Notes: generated by a model not told the origin, from the sequence alone. DNA of 64,000 nucleotides from Rhea pennata (GCF_028389875.1 NW_026907680.1:2108001-2172000); one strand, 5' to 3'; counted from the first letter of the stretch, positions 44,192-55,809 are shown. Numbers and translations are program-made.

Positions 44192-45045
44192 GCAGACTTT
44201 ATGCACCCTGAGAGCTCCTGGAGAGACAACACAGCAGGGCCAGCAAGCAGACGGGCTCTGCTGGACCTCCTACTTAAAAAGAAGGGAAGGCTGCATGCGG
44301 ATATCAAGACTGGCAGCAACCTTGGCTGCAGTGGCCGTGAGAGTGTGGAGCTGAGGATCCTGAGAGGATGGAAGAGCACAAAATGTGGGATGCCAACACT
44401 AGACTGCAGCAGAGCAGACTTTGGCCTCTACAGGCAGCTGTCTAGGAGAACCCCATGCCAGAGGCTCCCAGAAGTAAGAGGGAAATCAAAGAAAGCTTCT
44501 TTGGAGTCCCGGAGTTCCTCCTCCAGGCTGTGTCCAATTCTGGGCTCCACAACACAAGAGAGACGTGGAGCTACCAGGTGGAGTCCTGCCCCAGAAGGGC
44601 TACTAAGATCAGGAAGGGAGTGAAGCATCTCTCCCACAGGGAACGGTGGAGAGAGCTGGGCCTGTTCAGCCTGGGGCAGAGAAGGCTGAGGGGGGGAATC
44701 TCAGCAATGTGTATAAGTATCTGCAGGGTGGGTGTCGAGAGGATGGGGCCAGACTCTGTTCAGTGGAGCCCAGCGATAGGACGAGAGGCAACAGGCCAGA
44801 GTGAAACCCAGGAAGGTCCATCTGAAGACAAAGGAATAAGCCTTTTCCCTGGGAGGAGTGACAGAGCACTGGAACAGGTTGCCCAGAGAGGCTGTGGAGT
44901 CTCCATGCCCGGAGACAGTCAGAAGCCGTCTGGACAGGGTCCTAGGCAAGCTGCCCTAGGTGACCCTGCGTGAGCAGGGCAGGTGCACTAGAGGCTCTCC
45001 AGGTCCCTTCCAACCTCAAAGAGCTCTGTGATTCTGTGGTTCTGA
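44192..45045 (+). mobile_element. CR1 LINE fragment
   Basis: Plus-strand CR1 with the reverse-transcriptase C-terminal tail and 3' UTR ([20 protein letters not shown]), ending in tgattctgtggttctg. It sits where the left Y copy has a splice donor, so it or the adjacent insert destroyed that site. Confidence 0.85.
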
Positions 45046-46140
45046 GAGCTGAGGCCAGGTCCTGCACAGGGCCGTGCAGGGAGAGCTCCTGTCATGCCAG
45101 GGCTGGCTGAGTCTTGCCATGGCCCTGGCATCACTGCAGCTTCTGCTCACATGCTGCGTGGGATGGAAAGCAGAGAGAGCCTTTGTGGAGGCTCTGTGCA
45201 GGTGTTTGGGCTGCTTGATGGCCTGGTCAGGTTGCTGTGTCCACCTGTAGATGAGGTTGAGGTGAGACTTCAGCCCAGGCTTAGCCCAGGTAGAGCAGGG
45301 CTGCAGCCTGGGTCATTGCAGGCTGCTCAGGTGCTGTCCTGCCACTGGGGCCAGGCGTGGACCCTTGTCTCTGGCACGCAGCCCTCCCCGGCGAGGCCCA
45401 TGCACAGCACCCACAAGCGGGCAGTGCCAGGCCAGCGTGCACCTGACACCTTCATGTTCACCATCAACCCAGCTGTCCCTGCCCTACCTCGGGGCAGGGA
45501 TCTCGCCCCAGGCACCGGGGCTGCAGCTCGGCCGCCTTCCCCTCAGCACGGTCACACGGCAGCTCCTGGCCTGGCAGCAGCGCCGGCAGCAGCCGCTCTC
45601 CCAGCCCCCGGGGCTCCGCACGCTCCAGCTGGGGAAAGACGTGGCTGCGTTTGCAGAGCTCGCGGGGCTTTAGTCTCCTGGGGCTCCAGCCAGAGATGTC
45701 TGTTCCCGAGGTGCTGGAGCAGGTCAGGCTGCTTCCCGCGGCAGGAAGCCCAGCTGCAGCTGGCTCCAGCGCTGCGCCTGGCACAGCTGCATCCCAGTCC
45801 GGGGCAGGAGCTGCCAGCAGCGGCGGCCTCAGCCACAGGGGCCTCAGCTCTCCCTGCCTACCCGTAGGGCATAGACAGCAGGAAAGCATAGCACAGGCAC
45901 GTTCTGTGAATATGATAGTGCTTGATGTTTGCCACAGCTCTTATCCATTGCTAAGCACGAGCAGTACTGACCAGGCCAGAAGGTGGGCTTTCTTGAAGAA
46001 AAGCCGAGCAGTCTTTAAGCACTGCCAGCCCCCTTGGACATCTTCAGATACTGCAGGCTCTTGTAGATGGAAATTCATCATTCAAAGGTCATTTCTCCAG
46101 AGACTAATTCAACCTCTTTCACAACAATTGCTCCTCTGCA
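45046..46140. other. GC-rich insert specific to middle Y copy
   Basis: Absent from the other two Y copies. Frames are open on both strands by composition (Ala/Pro/Gln-rich). No splice sites or known motif support a gene. Confidence 0.4.
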
Positions 46141-46748
46141 GTCCCTGCTTTGGGACAGGACTATTTCAAAGCAGCGAGCTCATCAGAGCAGTGCTTTTTG
46201 CTCCAGGATCTTTTGCTTGCCCAGCACTGAGCTGTTCTTCTACAGCTTTTGCCAGTTGCTGGAATGTCCACAAACCTATTGCCTAACGCTGGCATTTTTG
46301 AATGTCATCCCATGCAGTGTCATTTATTGGCCTCTGAGAATTTATCAGATCATGTGGGATGGAGGAAGACAGTGAGGGTCTCCGTGGTTGGTTTAAATAC
46401 TCCTGTAGATGAGCTTTCCTGGAAGCAAGGCTGTTTCGACAGGGCAAGTTATGTGTGTGTGTTCTAAGCTGACCAACGGCGTAAGAAGATGTTGTCTCTG
46501 GGTTTAAACAAAATGTGTGGTGCATATCCAGTGGAATTTCCTTCACTCAAGAGCCCATTGAGTGATAATCAAACACAAAAAATCAAATGTCTTCCTCTGT
46601 GTGGGCCCCTTTCATTTTGAGTTCCTCTGAGGGCTTTACATCTCTCTACATTTTTGCACCATCCACTCCCAAGTACTATTTATTTCCACAAACGTTTTGG
46701 GCTGTGTGTGCTGTAAAACTAACATTGGATCTTTTTCCCCTCTCCCAG

Positions 46749-47087
46749 GTGCAGGTGAAGTTGGAAGTGCATGTGTTGGCCTCCACGCATCTACTGAAGG
46801 ATCTGCAGCAAATGCAGATGTACCCCAGGACTCCACTTTCCAGGGCAATACAGAGGAATCGTGATATTCTGAGCAGAAAGGATGTGGCTTGCACAAAAGA
46901 CTATGCAAAGCTGGTGAAAAATATTTGCTTTACACAGCACGGTAATGGTTTCCCACTAAGTGGTCTGGCTGTGAGAAATCCTTGCTGCAGGCTGAACCTA
47001 AACTCCAAGGGGTTTCAAAAGTTGCCAGGCACACTGCACTTCCCTCTAACAAGCCTGCAGGGATATGGAGCTTGTCTGGCACCGTAA
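46749..47087 (+). CDS. Block Y open frame 5, middle copy
   Basis: Same acceptor (ctctcccag) and stop as 13051-13371. It carries an in-frame insertion of six codons after LLKDLQQM. Open throughout, ending YGACLAP. The in-frame nature of the length change hints at selection on the frame, but one case is weak evidence. Confidence 0.4.
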   Translation: MQVKLEVHVLASTHLLKDLQQMQMYPRTPLSRAIQRNRDILSRKDVACTKDYAKLVKNICFTQHGNGFPLSGLAVRNPCCRLNLNSKGFQKLPGTLHFPLTSLQGYGACLAP

Positions 47088-47362
47088 AGTCCATGTCCCT
47101 TCTCGTGCGAGTAACCAACTGGCTAACCTTTCTTCTGCAGCTTGATGGAGCTGCCTAAGTATTTTGTATGGAAGCACATGTGTGGTCTTGCTCAAGTCAG
47201 GTGCTGCCTTTTAGCCACAGCAGTCCCTCTGCTCCCTTCCATTCTCGTCCTGCTACAGACATGTAGCGTTTTCAACGTTCTCTTAGCACTGAGCACATTG
47301 CTCTTGGATCTGTTCTGTGTCCCCTACTTCAGTCCTCCTGCACTGGAAAACCCTGTAGTGAA

Positions 47363-48300
47363 GCCGAAAGCTTTCCGAGGGCTCAGCCGGCAGCGCTGGG
47401 CACTACAGATTACTGCTGCTTCCGTGCGCCTCTGGAGGTGGCTGTAAAAGCACGGTCGAGTGAGAGGAGTGCCAAGACAACTACAGTGTGGTTTTGTTAT
47501 ACGAGTTTCACTACGCCACGTTGGTTTGGAGATACCTTAATGTTGCAGCTCTAGAGGCTTTCAGGCACTAGACTAACCACGCTGCCACTCCGGGGACACT
47601 TCCTCTGAGAAGTCCAGGGATGTTAAGATACAGGTGTGTCTGTCCCTGCCTCCTCATTCCTCAATCCTTTCTAGAAGCTGGCCTGACAGATGAGCCAAGC
47701 TTTCGGTTACTGTGACTTGCTGGTCACGCCAGAGCTGTAGCCCTGCTGAAGGGCAGAGTAAAGGGTGTCTCAGTAACACGAGTTTCTCAGCGAGTTCTCT
47801 GCCGTCATCGAACACCTGCATTTGTCATCCCACAGCTGCACGCGTGCCCCTTGGAGGGCAGTGATCCCAGGCTGCTGGGACAGGGGAAGTTCCTTCCAAG
47901 GGCTGCTGAGGAAGAGCGGTTGTACTGCGGGGAAGAAAGAGCTCGGAAATTCTCTTCTACCTAGGATTTCTCAGTCCCTGAGAGGCAGGAGCCGTCACCT
48001 GGCTTCAGCGGTGCTTGGGAGGTGACTTGCGCCTCATCAGCTCCTAGGCCAGCAGCAGGCACGTGGATTTCCTCCTGGTTCTGATGCCACTTCTCCCGAA
48101 GAACCACCAGCACCAGGCCCAGTGCCCCTTTGGGAGCTTCCGAGGTCACTTCTGGTAGGCCAGGAGCAGGCCCACTGCTGCTGCTCCACTTCAGGAGGTC
48201 ACTTCTGCCTCAGGACCTGACAGGTCACTGGCAGGCCCAGGACGGCAGTGCTGACTGCGAGGCCACTACTCCCTCAGGCCCGGAGAGACCAGTGGCAGGC
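47363..48300. other. Arm-specific segment, no gene seen
   Basis: Replaces the end of block Y open frame 6 in this copy. The frame KPKAFRGLSRQRWALQ ends at 47447. The right arm lacks this segment. Only short frames. Confidence 0.4.
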
Positions 48301-48659
48301 AGAAGGCTTTGATGCTGAGTGTGAGGGCACTTGTGCCTTGCATCCGGGAGCGTCGCGGCAGGAAAATGGTGTCAGTGCTGACAGGGAGGTGATTCCAGCC
48401 CCACCCACCTGGAAGCCAGGAGGAGGAACCTTGCTGCTGCTTCTGCTAGTGAGCTCACTTGCGCCTCAAGACCTGAGAGGCCACCAGTGGCCACAAGGCT
48501 GCTGTTAGTGCCTGGGAAGGAGCAACCAGCCTGGGGAGGCAGCAGGGGTGTTGGCAAGCTCAGTGCAGGAGAGGAGAGCAGCAGGTGTTGTGCAGCTGCC
48601 TCCAGGAGGGCTCCACGCTGTCTCCCATTGCTTCTTCAACAATGTCCTGATGAAGCAGG

Positions 48660-49392
48660 GACTTGGTGTGTAACCAGGGAGGGGTGCTGATACCTGGCTG
48701 TGCTGGAAAGGAGCTTTTCAGAGAAGGACCTGGGGGTTGTGGTGGGCACCAAGCTGACCATGAACCAGCAATGTGCTCTGGTGGCAAAGAGCAGCCATGG
48801 TATCCTGGGCTGCATCAGGAAGAGCATTGCCAGCAGGTGGAGGCAGGTGATCCTTCCCCTCTGCTCAGCACTGGTGAGGCCGCACCTGGAGAGCTTGGTC
48901 CACCAGCACAAGAGAAACATGGACCTACTGGAGTGAGTCCAACCACAAAGAAGACTAAGGGCCTGGAGCATCTCCTGTATGAGGAGAGACAGAGATAGCT
49001 GGGCCTGTTCAGTGTGTAAGGGGAGAAGGCTCAGGGCAATTTGAATGTACAGAAGTACCTGATGGGGACATGGCATAAAGAAGACAGAGACAGATTCTTC
49101 TGTGACAGCCAGTGGCAGGATGGGAGGCAACAGGCACATGTAGAAATACAAGAAATTCCATTGAAATATAAGAAAAGACTTTCTACTGCAAGAGCGATGG
49201 AAGACTGGACCAAGTTGCTCAGCAGGACTGTGAGTCTCCATCCTTGCTGCTGCTCAAAACCCAACTGGACACAGTCTCAGTCAGCATGCTCCAGGTATAC
49301 CTCCAGGTATAAAAGAAAAGAGGGTGGAGGCAGATGTTCTCCAGGGGTGCTTTCCAACTTCAGCAATGCGTTGATTCAGTGATTTGGTGATG
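48660..49392 (+). mobile_element. CR1 LINE fragment (left inner arm)
   Basis: Contains the CR1 reverse-transcriptase tail on the plus strand (EKDLGVVVGTKLTMNQQCAL, GILGCIRKS, ILPLCSALVRPHLE) and a 3' UTR. Mirror copy at 58780-59530. It lies just downstream of the CARD exon's stop, on the opposite strand. Confidence 0.9.
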
Positions 49393-49489
49393 CTGCCATT
49401 TGTGAAGTCACTTGTGAGCTGCCTAGAGGAACTTTGCTTCTCCATGGAAGAACTCCTCTGTATCACAGAGCAGTCAGTGCCTCGGCAAA

Positions 49490-49743
49490 TTACTTCTCAA
49501 GGGCTTCAACAAGGGGTGGGGGCTTTTTCTTCAGGGCCTCGTACAGGCGATCCTTGCACCAGGGAGTCCAGCTCAGCAACAGCCTGAACAGCTCACGCAT
49601 CATGGTGTGGGATGGTTTCTCCGACAGAATTCTTTGGTATTGCTCAAAGTCCAGAATGTCCCCGAGCAGGAGGTCCAGGACACCTTTCACTTCAACAACA
49701 CGTTCAATCAGCTCCACTCGGTGCCTATCGACAAAGTGTTCCC
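49490..49743 (-). CDS. CARD-domain last exon, ASC/NLRP1/CARD8-like
   Basis: After a cttccccag acceptor, 84 residues to TAA form a complete CARD: EHFVDRHRVELIERV (helix 1), VLDLLLGDILDFEQYQRIL (helices 2-3), MMRELFRLLLSW, then CKDRLYEALKKKPPPLVEAL. The spacing and the HFVD-RHR, EQYQ, M-R-x-LF and CKDxLxxAL motifs match the inflammasome-type CARDs at the C-termini of ASC, NLRP1 and CARD8. These nucleate caspase-1 recruitment by CARD-CARD contacts in the cytosol. An exon candidate at 50067-50119 lies upstream but does not join in phase. The promoter may be the GC-rich region at 50.7-51.2 kb. This arm's copy is intact; the other has a stop. No FIIND, PYD or NACHT seen nearby. Confidence 0.75.
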
Positions 49744-50066
49744 CTGGGGAAGACAGAAGCAAAGGGTTAGTCATCCGTGGACACACTGGTGCTCCTTCAG
49801 CTGCTTCACAGGTCATGGAGCAGCAGCCACTTCACAGCGGGGTTTGCCTGAGCTAGCACGACCCAAGGAGGAAATGAACGGCACCACGGAGCACCCAGTC
49901 CTCTCTGCTATTAGTGGGTGATGGCACCGTCTAGCCGAAAGCCGAAAGCATTCTAGTGTGAATGTCTAATTCAAACTGGGGCTGTGCGGGGCCAATGCTG
50001 TGTTTTAGAGTGGGTGTTTGAGCCGCAGCCTCTGGTTTTGAGGCATTTTGCCCCCAAAAGTCTCAC

Positions 50067-50119
50067 CTGTCACTGCAACATTTGAGCAGATTTGGGGATT
50101 TGTTCTCTGCCCCTAAAGC
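50067..50119 (-). other. Exon candidate upstream of CARD exon
   Basis: A 53-base block with a tgtcccacag acceptor and a gtgaga donor, mirrored at 58067-58125 (59 bases). Only the frame ALGAENKSPNLLKCCSD is open, and its end phase does not match the CARD exon. It is noncoding, belongs to another isoform, or is decayed. Confidence 0.35.
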
Positions 50120-50739
50120 CTGTGGGACAGCAAAACAGAAAAGAAATGAGAGGGGAAGCAATGGGAGGGAGCTCCAATCTTGCACAGTCGACGGGGCGCT
50201 GCAGAAGGGAGGGACAGAGCAGACACCTTTCCAAAGGAGGCTCCTTCCCTTAGGAGACCAGGACTCCCAGGCCACCTCCCAGCCTTGCTGGTGACCCTCT
50301 CTCACGGCTGCTCCCATCCCCAGCGAGCCAGTGCCATCAAGTGACAGCACAGCTAACTGCAGCCCTATCAGAGACCACCACCGCGCGGTGTGAACTGGCC
50401 ATGGGAAATGCTGGAGCTACGGATGATGTTCCATGAGCACCTCTGACAGGGAGGAGACATCCCATCACCTGGTTCAACCCGTATGTCTTGCTGGGAACTC
50501 ACTGCATTGGAGTTTTAAGCTAATTTCAGACAGTGTCATGGCAAAAACAGTCAATCGAGCTCATCACCCTTGGTTTGTTCTGCAGCAACCCTGCACATGC
50601 CAACATGGCTGCCCCAATAACACGCCAATGACACACACACGCCAACGACACGGCTGCCCCTTTCACAGGCAAAGACATGGACACGGCAGCCCCACGCACA
50701 CGGCAGCCCCACGCACACCCATGTGCAGGGCAATTGGGA

Positions 50740-51190
50740 CCAGTGGGACAACATCCCCCCTGCCCCCCTTACACCCCGGGGGCCCAGGTGTCCAGGCACC
50801 CCTCAGCCCCCCACCCTGGGGGGCATCCAAGACCCCGCTGGGCCCCACCACCCCAGGGACCCAGCATCCGGACACCCCACTGCCTCCCCCCACACCAGGC
50901 GTCCAGGCCTCCCGACACCCCTCTGCCCCCCCCACACGAGGGGTCCAGGCGTCCGGGCCCCTCCTTCCACGTGCCCAGGAAATCCCCATCCCTTCCCACG
51001 CCAGGGGCCCAGGCGTCCGAGCACCCCCCCTTCCCCCCGCCCCCCGTCACCCGAGCGCCGGCTCGGACGCCTGGGCCCCTCCCCGCGCCCCTTCCCTCCC
51101 CCAGGCCCAGCGATGCCGCTGCCGCCCCGCGCCGGGAACTGCAATCCCAGCAGGCAGCGCGGCCGCCGAGCCCCGCCCCCTCCCTGGCAC
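50740..51190. repeat. GC-rich degenerate minisatellite and CpG island (left arm)
   Basis: Imperfect 30-60 base units around gggcccaggcgtccggacacccc, passing into a CpG-dense stretch to 51190. Mirror at 57.05-57.45 kb. Because both arms end here, it lies at the inner boundary of the inverted repeat. Open frames across it are compositional. Confidence 0.75.
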
Positions 51191-51197
51191 CTCCTCG

Positions 51198-51690
51198 AGC
51201 CCTGACAGAGGGGACGAGAGAGACACGGAGCTGCTGGAGAGAGGGCGGCGTGGGGCTGCGAAGGTGGTCGGGGGCTGGAGCAGCTGCCCTCCGAGGAACG
51301 GCTGCGGGAGCTGGGGCTGTTTAGCCTGCGGAGGAGAAGCCTGAGGGGGATCTTATCAGTGTGTCTAAGTACCTGAAGGGAGGGTGTCAAGGGGACGGGG
51401 CCAAACTCTTTTCAGTAGTGCCGTGCGACAGGACTAGAGGCAGCGGGCACAAACTGAACCAGCGGACGCTCCGCCTGAATATGAGGAGGAATTTCTTCAC
51501 AGTGACAGTGACCGAGCACTGGGAGAGGTTACCCAGAGAGGTGGAGGAGTCTCCTTCCCTGGAGAGATTCAAGGCCTCTCTGGATGCAGTCCTGTCTACG
51601 ATGGTCTAGGTGACCCTGCCTGAGCAGGGAGGTTGCACTAGATGATCTCCACAGGTCCCTTCCAACCTTCCTGATTCTGTGATTCTGCTG
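51198..51690 (+). mobile_element. CR1 LINE fragment at arm boundary
   Basis: Plus-strand CR1 ending in ttctgtgattctg. The inner inverted-repeat homology stops where this CR1 begins. There is no mirror of it at 57 kb, so the insertion or a break through it defines the edge of the arm. Confidence 0.85.
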
Positions 51691-52420
51691 AGCCTGCTCA
51701 CCTCAAGGCCAGCTCTGGGCTCTGCTGCTCTCCTTCCTACCTGCCCTCGGTCTCTGCAACTCCACTAGTTCCCGGGTGCTACAGCCCAGGTGGCCATGGA
51801 CGCTGCTGGCACCAAGCCTCCGGGGTGGCCGCTTCCCCTTCTGGCCCTGGGCACCCGCCTTCTTCCCCTCACGCCCGCAAAAGCCCAGCACTCAAGGGCA
51901 CCCAAGACACACACAAGAGCTGGCAGTTCCCTCCCACCACGACGCCAGCACTGGGCCCCAGCAAGGGGGGCCTAGGCTCAAGCACTTCCTCCCCTCAGAG
52001 GCGTACAGCAGCTTTTTCCTCCTCTCACCACAGGCCCCCTGGCCCCAGGACATGCGTTGGCCATGGCAGGGCCCTCTCCACGCCTCTCTCCAGCACCAAC
52101 AAGACGCAGCACACCCCTAGGCCACAGCCACCGCAGCTGCAGCCTAAGAGCCACAGCAGGACTGTGGCGGAGAGCTGCCCTGGCAGCAGCCCCCAAGCCC
52201 TGACTCCTCAGCTCTCCTCTTCAGGCCTCTCCAAAGTTCCCATGCTGCAAACAGATGATCTCACTGCACACCCAGCCAAGAGCCACCTGACTTGGGGCAG
52301 TTGGTTTAATTCAGCATCAGAGAACTTCCTGTGTGCTCGCATGGCTCACAAGCAGTGCTGCTGCTGCCGTTGCCGCCGTTGTCAGGCAGTTGCGCCGTTG
52401 CCGGTCAGCACCACTGCTGG
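51691..52420 (+). repeat. Partial block X copy
   Basis: Direct copy of about 36.6-37.3 kb and inverted copy of 9.85-9.2 kb. It ends in a second collapsed Ser/Gly-rich exon remnant at about 52340-52415. No intact gene. Confidence 0.7.
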
Positions 52421-52800
52421 AGAGGGCCACTCTCCAGGCTCACAGCACTTGCTGCCCATTAAAGCTCCAGCGAGCAGAAGAGGTTTGGGTGCAGGTAGGT
52501 GGGTACCATGTCATGGTGAGCTAGTGGTAAATAGGTACCTTGCAAAGTCTTCCCCAAGACCTGGTCCCCTCCCACCTCTGCAACACTGAATATGGTGCAG
52601 TTCAAGTGTTGAAGACAGAATTAAGAAACTATGACAGAGGGAGAAAGCAGCCAGACATGTGCCCTGGCAACAGAGTGAGAGCCTAACACCTTTCCTCTCT
52701 GCTTTGATCCTGCCTTAACACAACAGCGGTGTGGCTGTATTCCAGCTTAGGCTGTCCCTTGTAGGATGACCTCGTAAGGCCACCGGACCAAGGAAGACAG
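52421..52800. other. Unique spacer
   Basis: No gene, repeat or known motif seen. Confidence 0.4.
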
Positions 52801-53177
52801 GCAGCAAACCATTGCCCATCCTGGAACAGAGTACCTGGGGCCACAGAGCAGTGGCTAATGTAGCTGGCAGCACAGTGCGTAATGCTGTGCCTCGGAGCCT
52901 ATCCTGCCAGATGACCCTGCTGCTCGCCTTCCTGCATGGAGAGAAATTTTCACTGTGGTTGTTTCCAGAGCTCTCCTTCAGGCATGACGTGCAGCCCTGG
53001 GTGTTTTGTTAGGGGGTGATCCCCGTTCCTGTGGATGTGACCCCAGTCAGTGGGACCCACGTGCTTCTGCTACAGAACTGCCTTCTGTGGCAGAAGCAGG
53101 TGCCCAACTTGTCAGGCTGAAATGGGGACCCCACTCCCCCTGTGCTCATGCCACCTCCCCGCGGTGTGTATTTGCAG

Positions 53178-53301
53178 TCCATTCCTAGGCACCCCAGAGT
53201 GCTCTGCCCAGAAGGCAGTGCCAGGCGGGAGGAAGCCATCTTCAGAAGCTGGAGCACTTACTGAGTGGCTTGGGAATGAAGTGGACGAGAATGCCAGAGC
53301 A
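53178..53301 (+). CDS. Cassette exon g, unit E
   Basis: 124 bases, one base + 41 codons, tatttgcag acceptor and gtaagt donor. It reads PFLGTPECSAQKAVPGG and ends VDENARA. Nearly the same as unit B (3530-3653). Confidence 0.45.
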
Positions 53302-53439
53302 GTAAGTGTCACTGTTGGAGGCCCTTCTTCTGCCGGTGTGCATCCTGCAAAAGCCTTGTGCTATGGGCGCTGGCTCACAAGAGCCCTTCCCATGGGTTCA
53401 CTGAGCCCTGCCCGACATCGCCCAGTCCTGCCTTCAAAG

Positions 53440-53656
53440 GCAGCAGTGGTGAATGTAGTTTTGGAATGCACACGCTGTTGCACCTTGCTCTCCGTGAACA
53501 CACCAGCAGAGCCTCTGGGGCCCTCCTGCTGGTGGCACTGGAAGTGCTGGGCCTTTCTGTGATAGAAAGTGAAGAGTTTCTGCTCAGCTCTGTCATAATT
53601 CAGATGCCTGGTTCAAAGAGAATGGGATGTTCAGCCTTTCTGGGCTTCCCTTCAGG
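53440..53656 (+). pseudogene. Cassette exon h, unit E (frameshift)
   Basis: Open through LREHTSRASGALLLVALE and SVIIQM, then bases lost near 53615 shift the frame before the GMFSLSGLPFR-type end. A gtaaaa donor follows. Confidence 0.45.
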
Positions 53657-54094
53657 GTAAAAGGGTGCTGACAGGAAGGCTCCCGGGAAGGCTCAGAGCA
53701 GAGGCTGGAGAAGAACCTTCCCTTCTGCAAAATGGAGCTGCCATAGCCCCCCCCTACCCCCTCCTGTCCTCCCTAGCAGGACTGCCCTGCACATTGCCCT
53801 AGAGTTTAGTGAGCTGCCTTCCCCTGTGCTTGCCTCCCTTGACTCCATGCTCTTCTGGATCAGCCTTTTGGCTCTTCCCTTGACAAAAGCCTGCCAGAAC
53901 ATTTAGCTCTTTGCCCATATTCCCCTGCAGCTGCTCTTGTGTGGAATGGAGGGGCTGCTGTGAGCAAAAGCAATGGGTGTTTCTGCAGTTCTGAGAGGCA
54001 GCTTCTTCTCCGGAGCATGGAAACATGGGCTGCCCTTGCCAGGAGCAAGAGCCTTTACTTGGCAGCATCTCACCTCTCTTTCTCACCTTTGCAG

Positions 54095-54180
54095 ATGAAA
54101 ATACGCAGGGATTCAATCCTGACAGCCACTAAAGCAGCTTCGATTGTGTCCCCTGCACCTCTTCCAAGTATTTTTCCAAC
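54095..54180 (+). CDS. Cassette exon i, unit E
   Basis: 86 bases, ATG after tttgcag, donor gtgagt. It reads MKIRRDSILTATKAA and ends PSIFP. Identical length to the three left copies. Confidence 0.5.
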
Positions 54181-54324
54181 GTGAGTACTTTGCCTTCCTT
54201 CTTTCCCCCTGCCTCAGAAAGGCAGCAGCCTCGCCGCACAGGTTTGTTAGGGCTGCAGTGCCAGGGCTGGGGGAGGCTGCTCTGAAAGTGCTTTGGGAAC
54301 AAGTCTTCCCAGCGGCTGGGTCCC

Positions 54325-55046
54325 TCTTATAGTTAGATTCCCGGGGGCCATATGCCCAGGTTGGCAAGCCGGCACAAACTCACTCACACACACACACACA
54401 CAAACACTCTTTAGGAGCAAGCAGTTTATTAGTAGATACTTACGAACAGACCGACCCAATGGTAATCTCGAGGACCACCTCAATGCTTGTCCCAATCATC
54501 TGCATGATGAGAGAGCGAGAATCGGCAGGTACAATCTTTTTGGATGTCCCCGAGGAGGCAACGTGGTCCTCTGTTGTGTAGCAGCCTCTCTCTCCTTCAG
54601 AAAAACTCCGGTATTTATGATTACTTGTGGTAGGCGGGAGTCCCGGCACCTGGGGCCAGCAAGTGCAGGGAGTCTAGCCCAACTCCACCCCGGTTGCATA
54701 ACCAGGCTATGATACTGCGCACGCGTGCAGACTTATTTCGGGGGCCACATTTGGCTTTGGGGGTCGCTATTTCACTACTCTTCAGCTTCTGACCTTCATG
54801 TTGACTGCTTCTCATGGTGATTCTGTAGCTGGAAGCCACCGAATCTACATGTAACCAACCACTGTTCTTTCTCACAGATTCCCAAGACCTTGTCAGTTAC
54901 TTATTTGTATCCCGCTTAACACAGCGGTATTGTTCAGGCACTGAAAAGTTACAACACTAGACTATTCCCACCAAGTATCAGGTAGTACAGATACAAAAAG
55001 TTACAACACGGACCATTCCCATCAAGTGTCAGGTAGCAGGGATACA
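54325..55046 (-). mobile_element. Solo LTR inserted between cassettes
   Basis: A 722-base insert absent from the matching place in unit C (gctgggtcccagtgacctg at ~4606). The flanks are gtccc and gtcgc, a 5-base target duplication with one change. On the minus strand it starts TGTATCCC, has ATAAATA and an AATAAA followed by a GT-rich run, as expected for promoter and polyadenylation signals of an LTR. It contains a ~50-base internal direct repeat at 54945-55045 and a CA microsatellite near 54390. It is unrelated to the ERV at 13.9 kb and has no internal retroviral genes. Confidence 0.75.
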
Positions 55047-55196
55047 GTCGCAGTGACCTGCATGCATGCTCTGCCTACATCTGGGCTCTGAGGGTGGGGA
55101 GAGGGTTCTGCAGAACTCTGTGATGTCGTCCACCTGCTAAGGGCTTTGTGTGTAAATGCTTGATGCCTTTCTCCTTCTTTGACACTGGGTGCCCAG

Positions 55197-55273
55197 CAAC
55201 AACCTATTGCCCACCCCTGAACACAGAGTCTTTGGGGCCACAGAGCAGTCTTGTGTAGTTGGCAGGACAGCAG
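55197..55273 (+). CDS. Cassette first exon, unit F
   Basis: After gcccag, reads NNLLPTPEHRVFGATEQ and continues to a gtaatg donor. Open. Confidence 0.35.
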
Positions 55274-55559
55274 GTAATGGTGTGTTTCAGAGCCTGTCCT
55301 GGCAGATGACCCTGCTGCTCTCCTCACTGCCTGGAGAGAGTCTCCCTTGGGCTCCTGGAGCTCTCCTTCAGGCATGACGTGCAGCCCCAGGTGTTTTGAT
55401 GGGAGGTGATGCTCTGATGTGGCCCCAGTCAGTGGAAGCCCTGTGCTTCTGCTGCAGAATTGCCTTCTGCTGCAGGAGCAGGTGTGAAGCTGGTGAGGGC
55501 CAGGTGGGGACCCTACTCTCCCTGTGCTCATATCACCTCTCCGCGGTGTGTATTTGCAG

Positions 55560-55682
55560 GCCGGTGCCAGTCACCTCAGAGTGCTCTGCACAGAGTGCAG
55601 CAGCGGGCAGGAAGAAGGAACGGAGAGAAGCCCGAGCACTAGTGCATGTCCTCTGAGCGAGGGCCGTCAGAGGTCTGGAGTG
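55560..55682 (+). pseudogene. Cassette exon g, unit F (frame lost)
   Basis: 123 bases, four fewer than unit C (127). Net loss of four bases in two places (GCA repeat and after the Leu codon near 55640) breaks the frame, giving an early stop. Splice sites kept. Confidence 0.4.
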
Positions 55683-55809
55683 GTAAGTGCTCCTCATTGA
55701 GGCCCTTCATGTGCCAGCCTGCTCTCTGCCCAGGCCTTGTGCTATGGGTGCTGGCTGTACAAGAGCCCTGCTGGGCCCTGGAAGGCTTTGCGCAGGGCTT
55801 TGTTTTCAG

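Larger units (their letters stand above)
43050..47362 (+). repeat. Block Y, middle copy
   Basis: Direct copy of 10440-13680. Open frames equal to those in the left copy lie at 43183-43623, 43651-44043, 44066-44191 (donor lost), 46749-47087 and 47141-47447. The CR1 of the left copy is absent (empty site near 46520). A 1.95 kb segment (44192-46140) is extra. Confidence 0.8.
42050..51198 (+). repeat. Inner inverted repeat, left arm
   Basis: Reverse-complement counterpart of 56980-63780. Matched landmarks: 42060-42290 with 63770-63540, the CAG run at 42550 with 63260, block Y at 43.05-47.36 with 62.8-59.9, the CR1 at 48.66-49.39 with 59.53-58.78, the CARD exon at 49490-49743 with 58446-58699, and the GC-rich minisatellite at 50.75-51.15 with 57.45-57.05. 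Arm-specific inserts are at 44.19-46.14 and 47.36-48.30 kb. Confidence 0.85.

Noticed and set aside
49490..50119. Joining the exon candidate at 50067-50119 to the CARD exon
   Set aside because: The only open frame of the upstream block leaves two bases, while the CARD frame needs one; the phases do not agree.
51387..51572. Minus-strand frame in 51.4 kb (with similar ones at 12.6 and 60.8 kb)
   Set aside because: These are antisense translations of CR1 3' ends.
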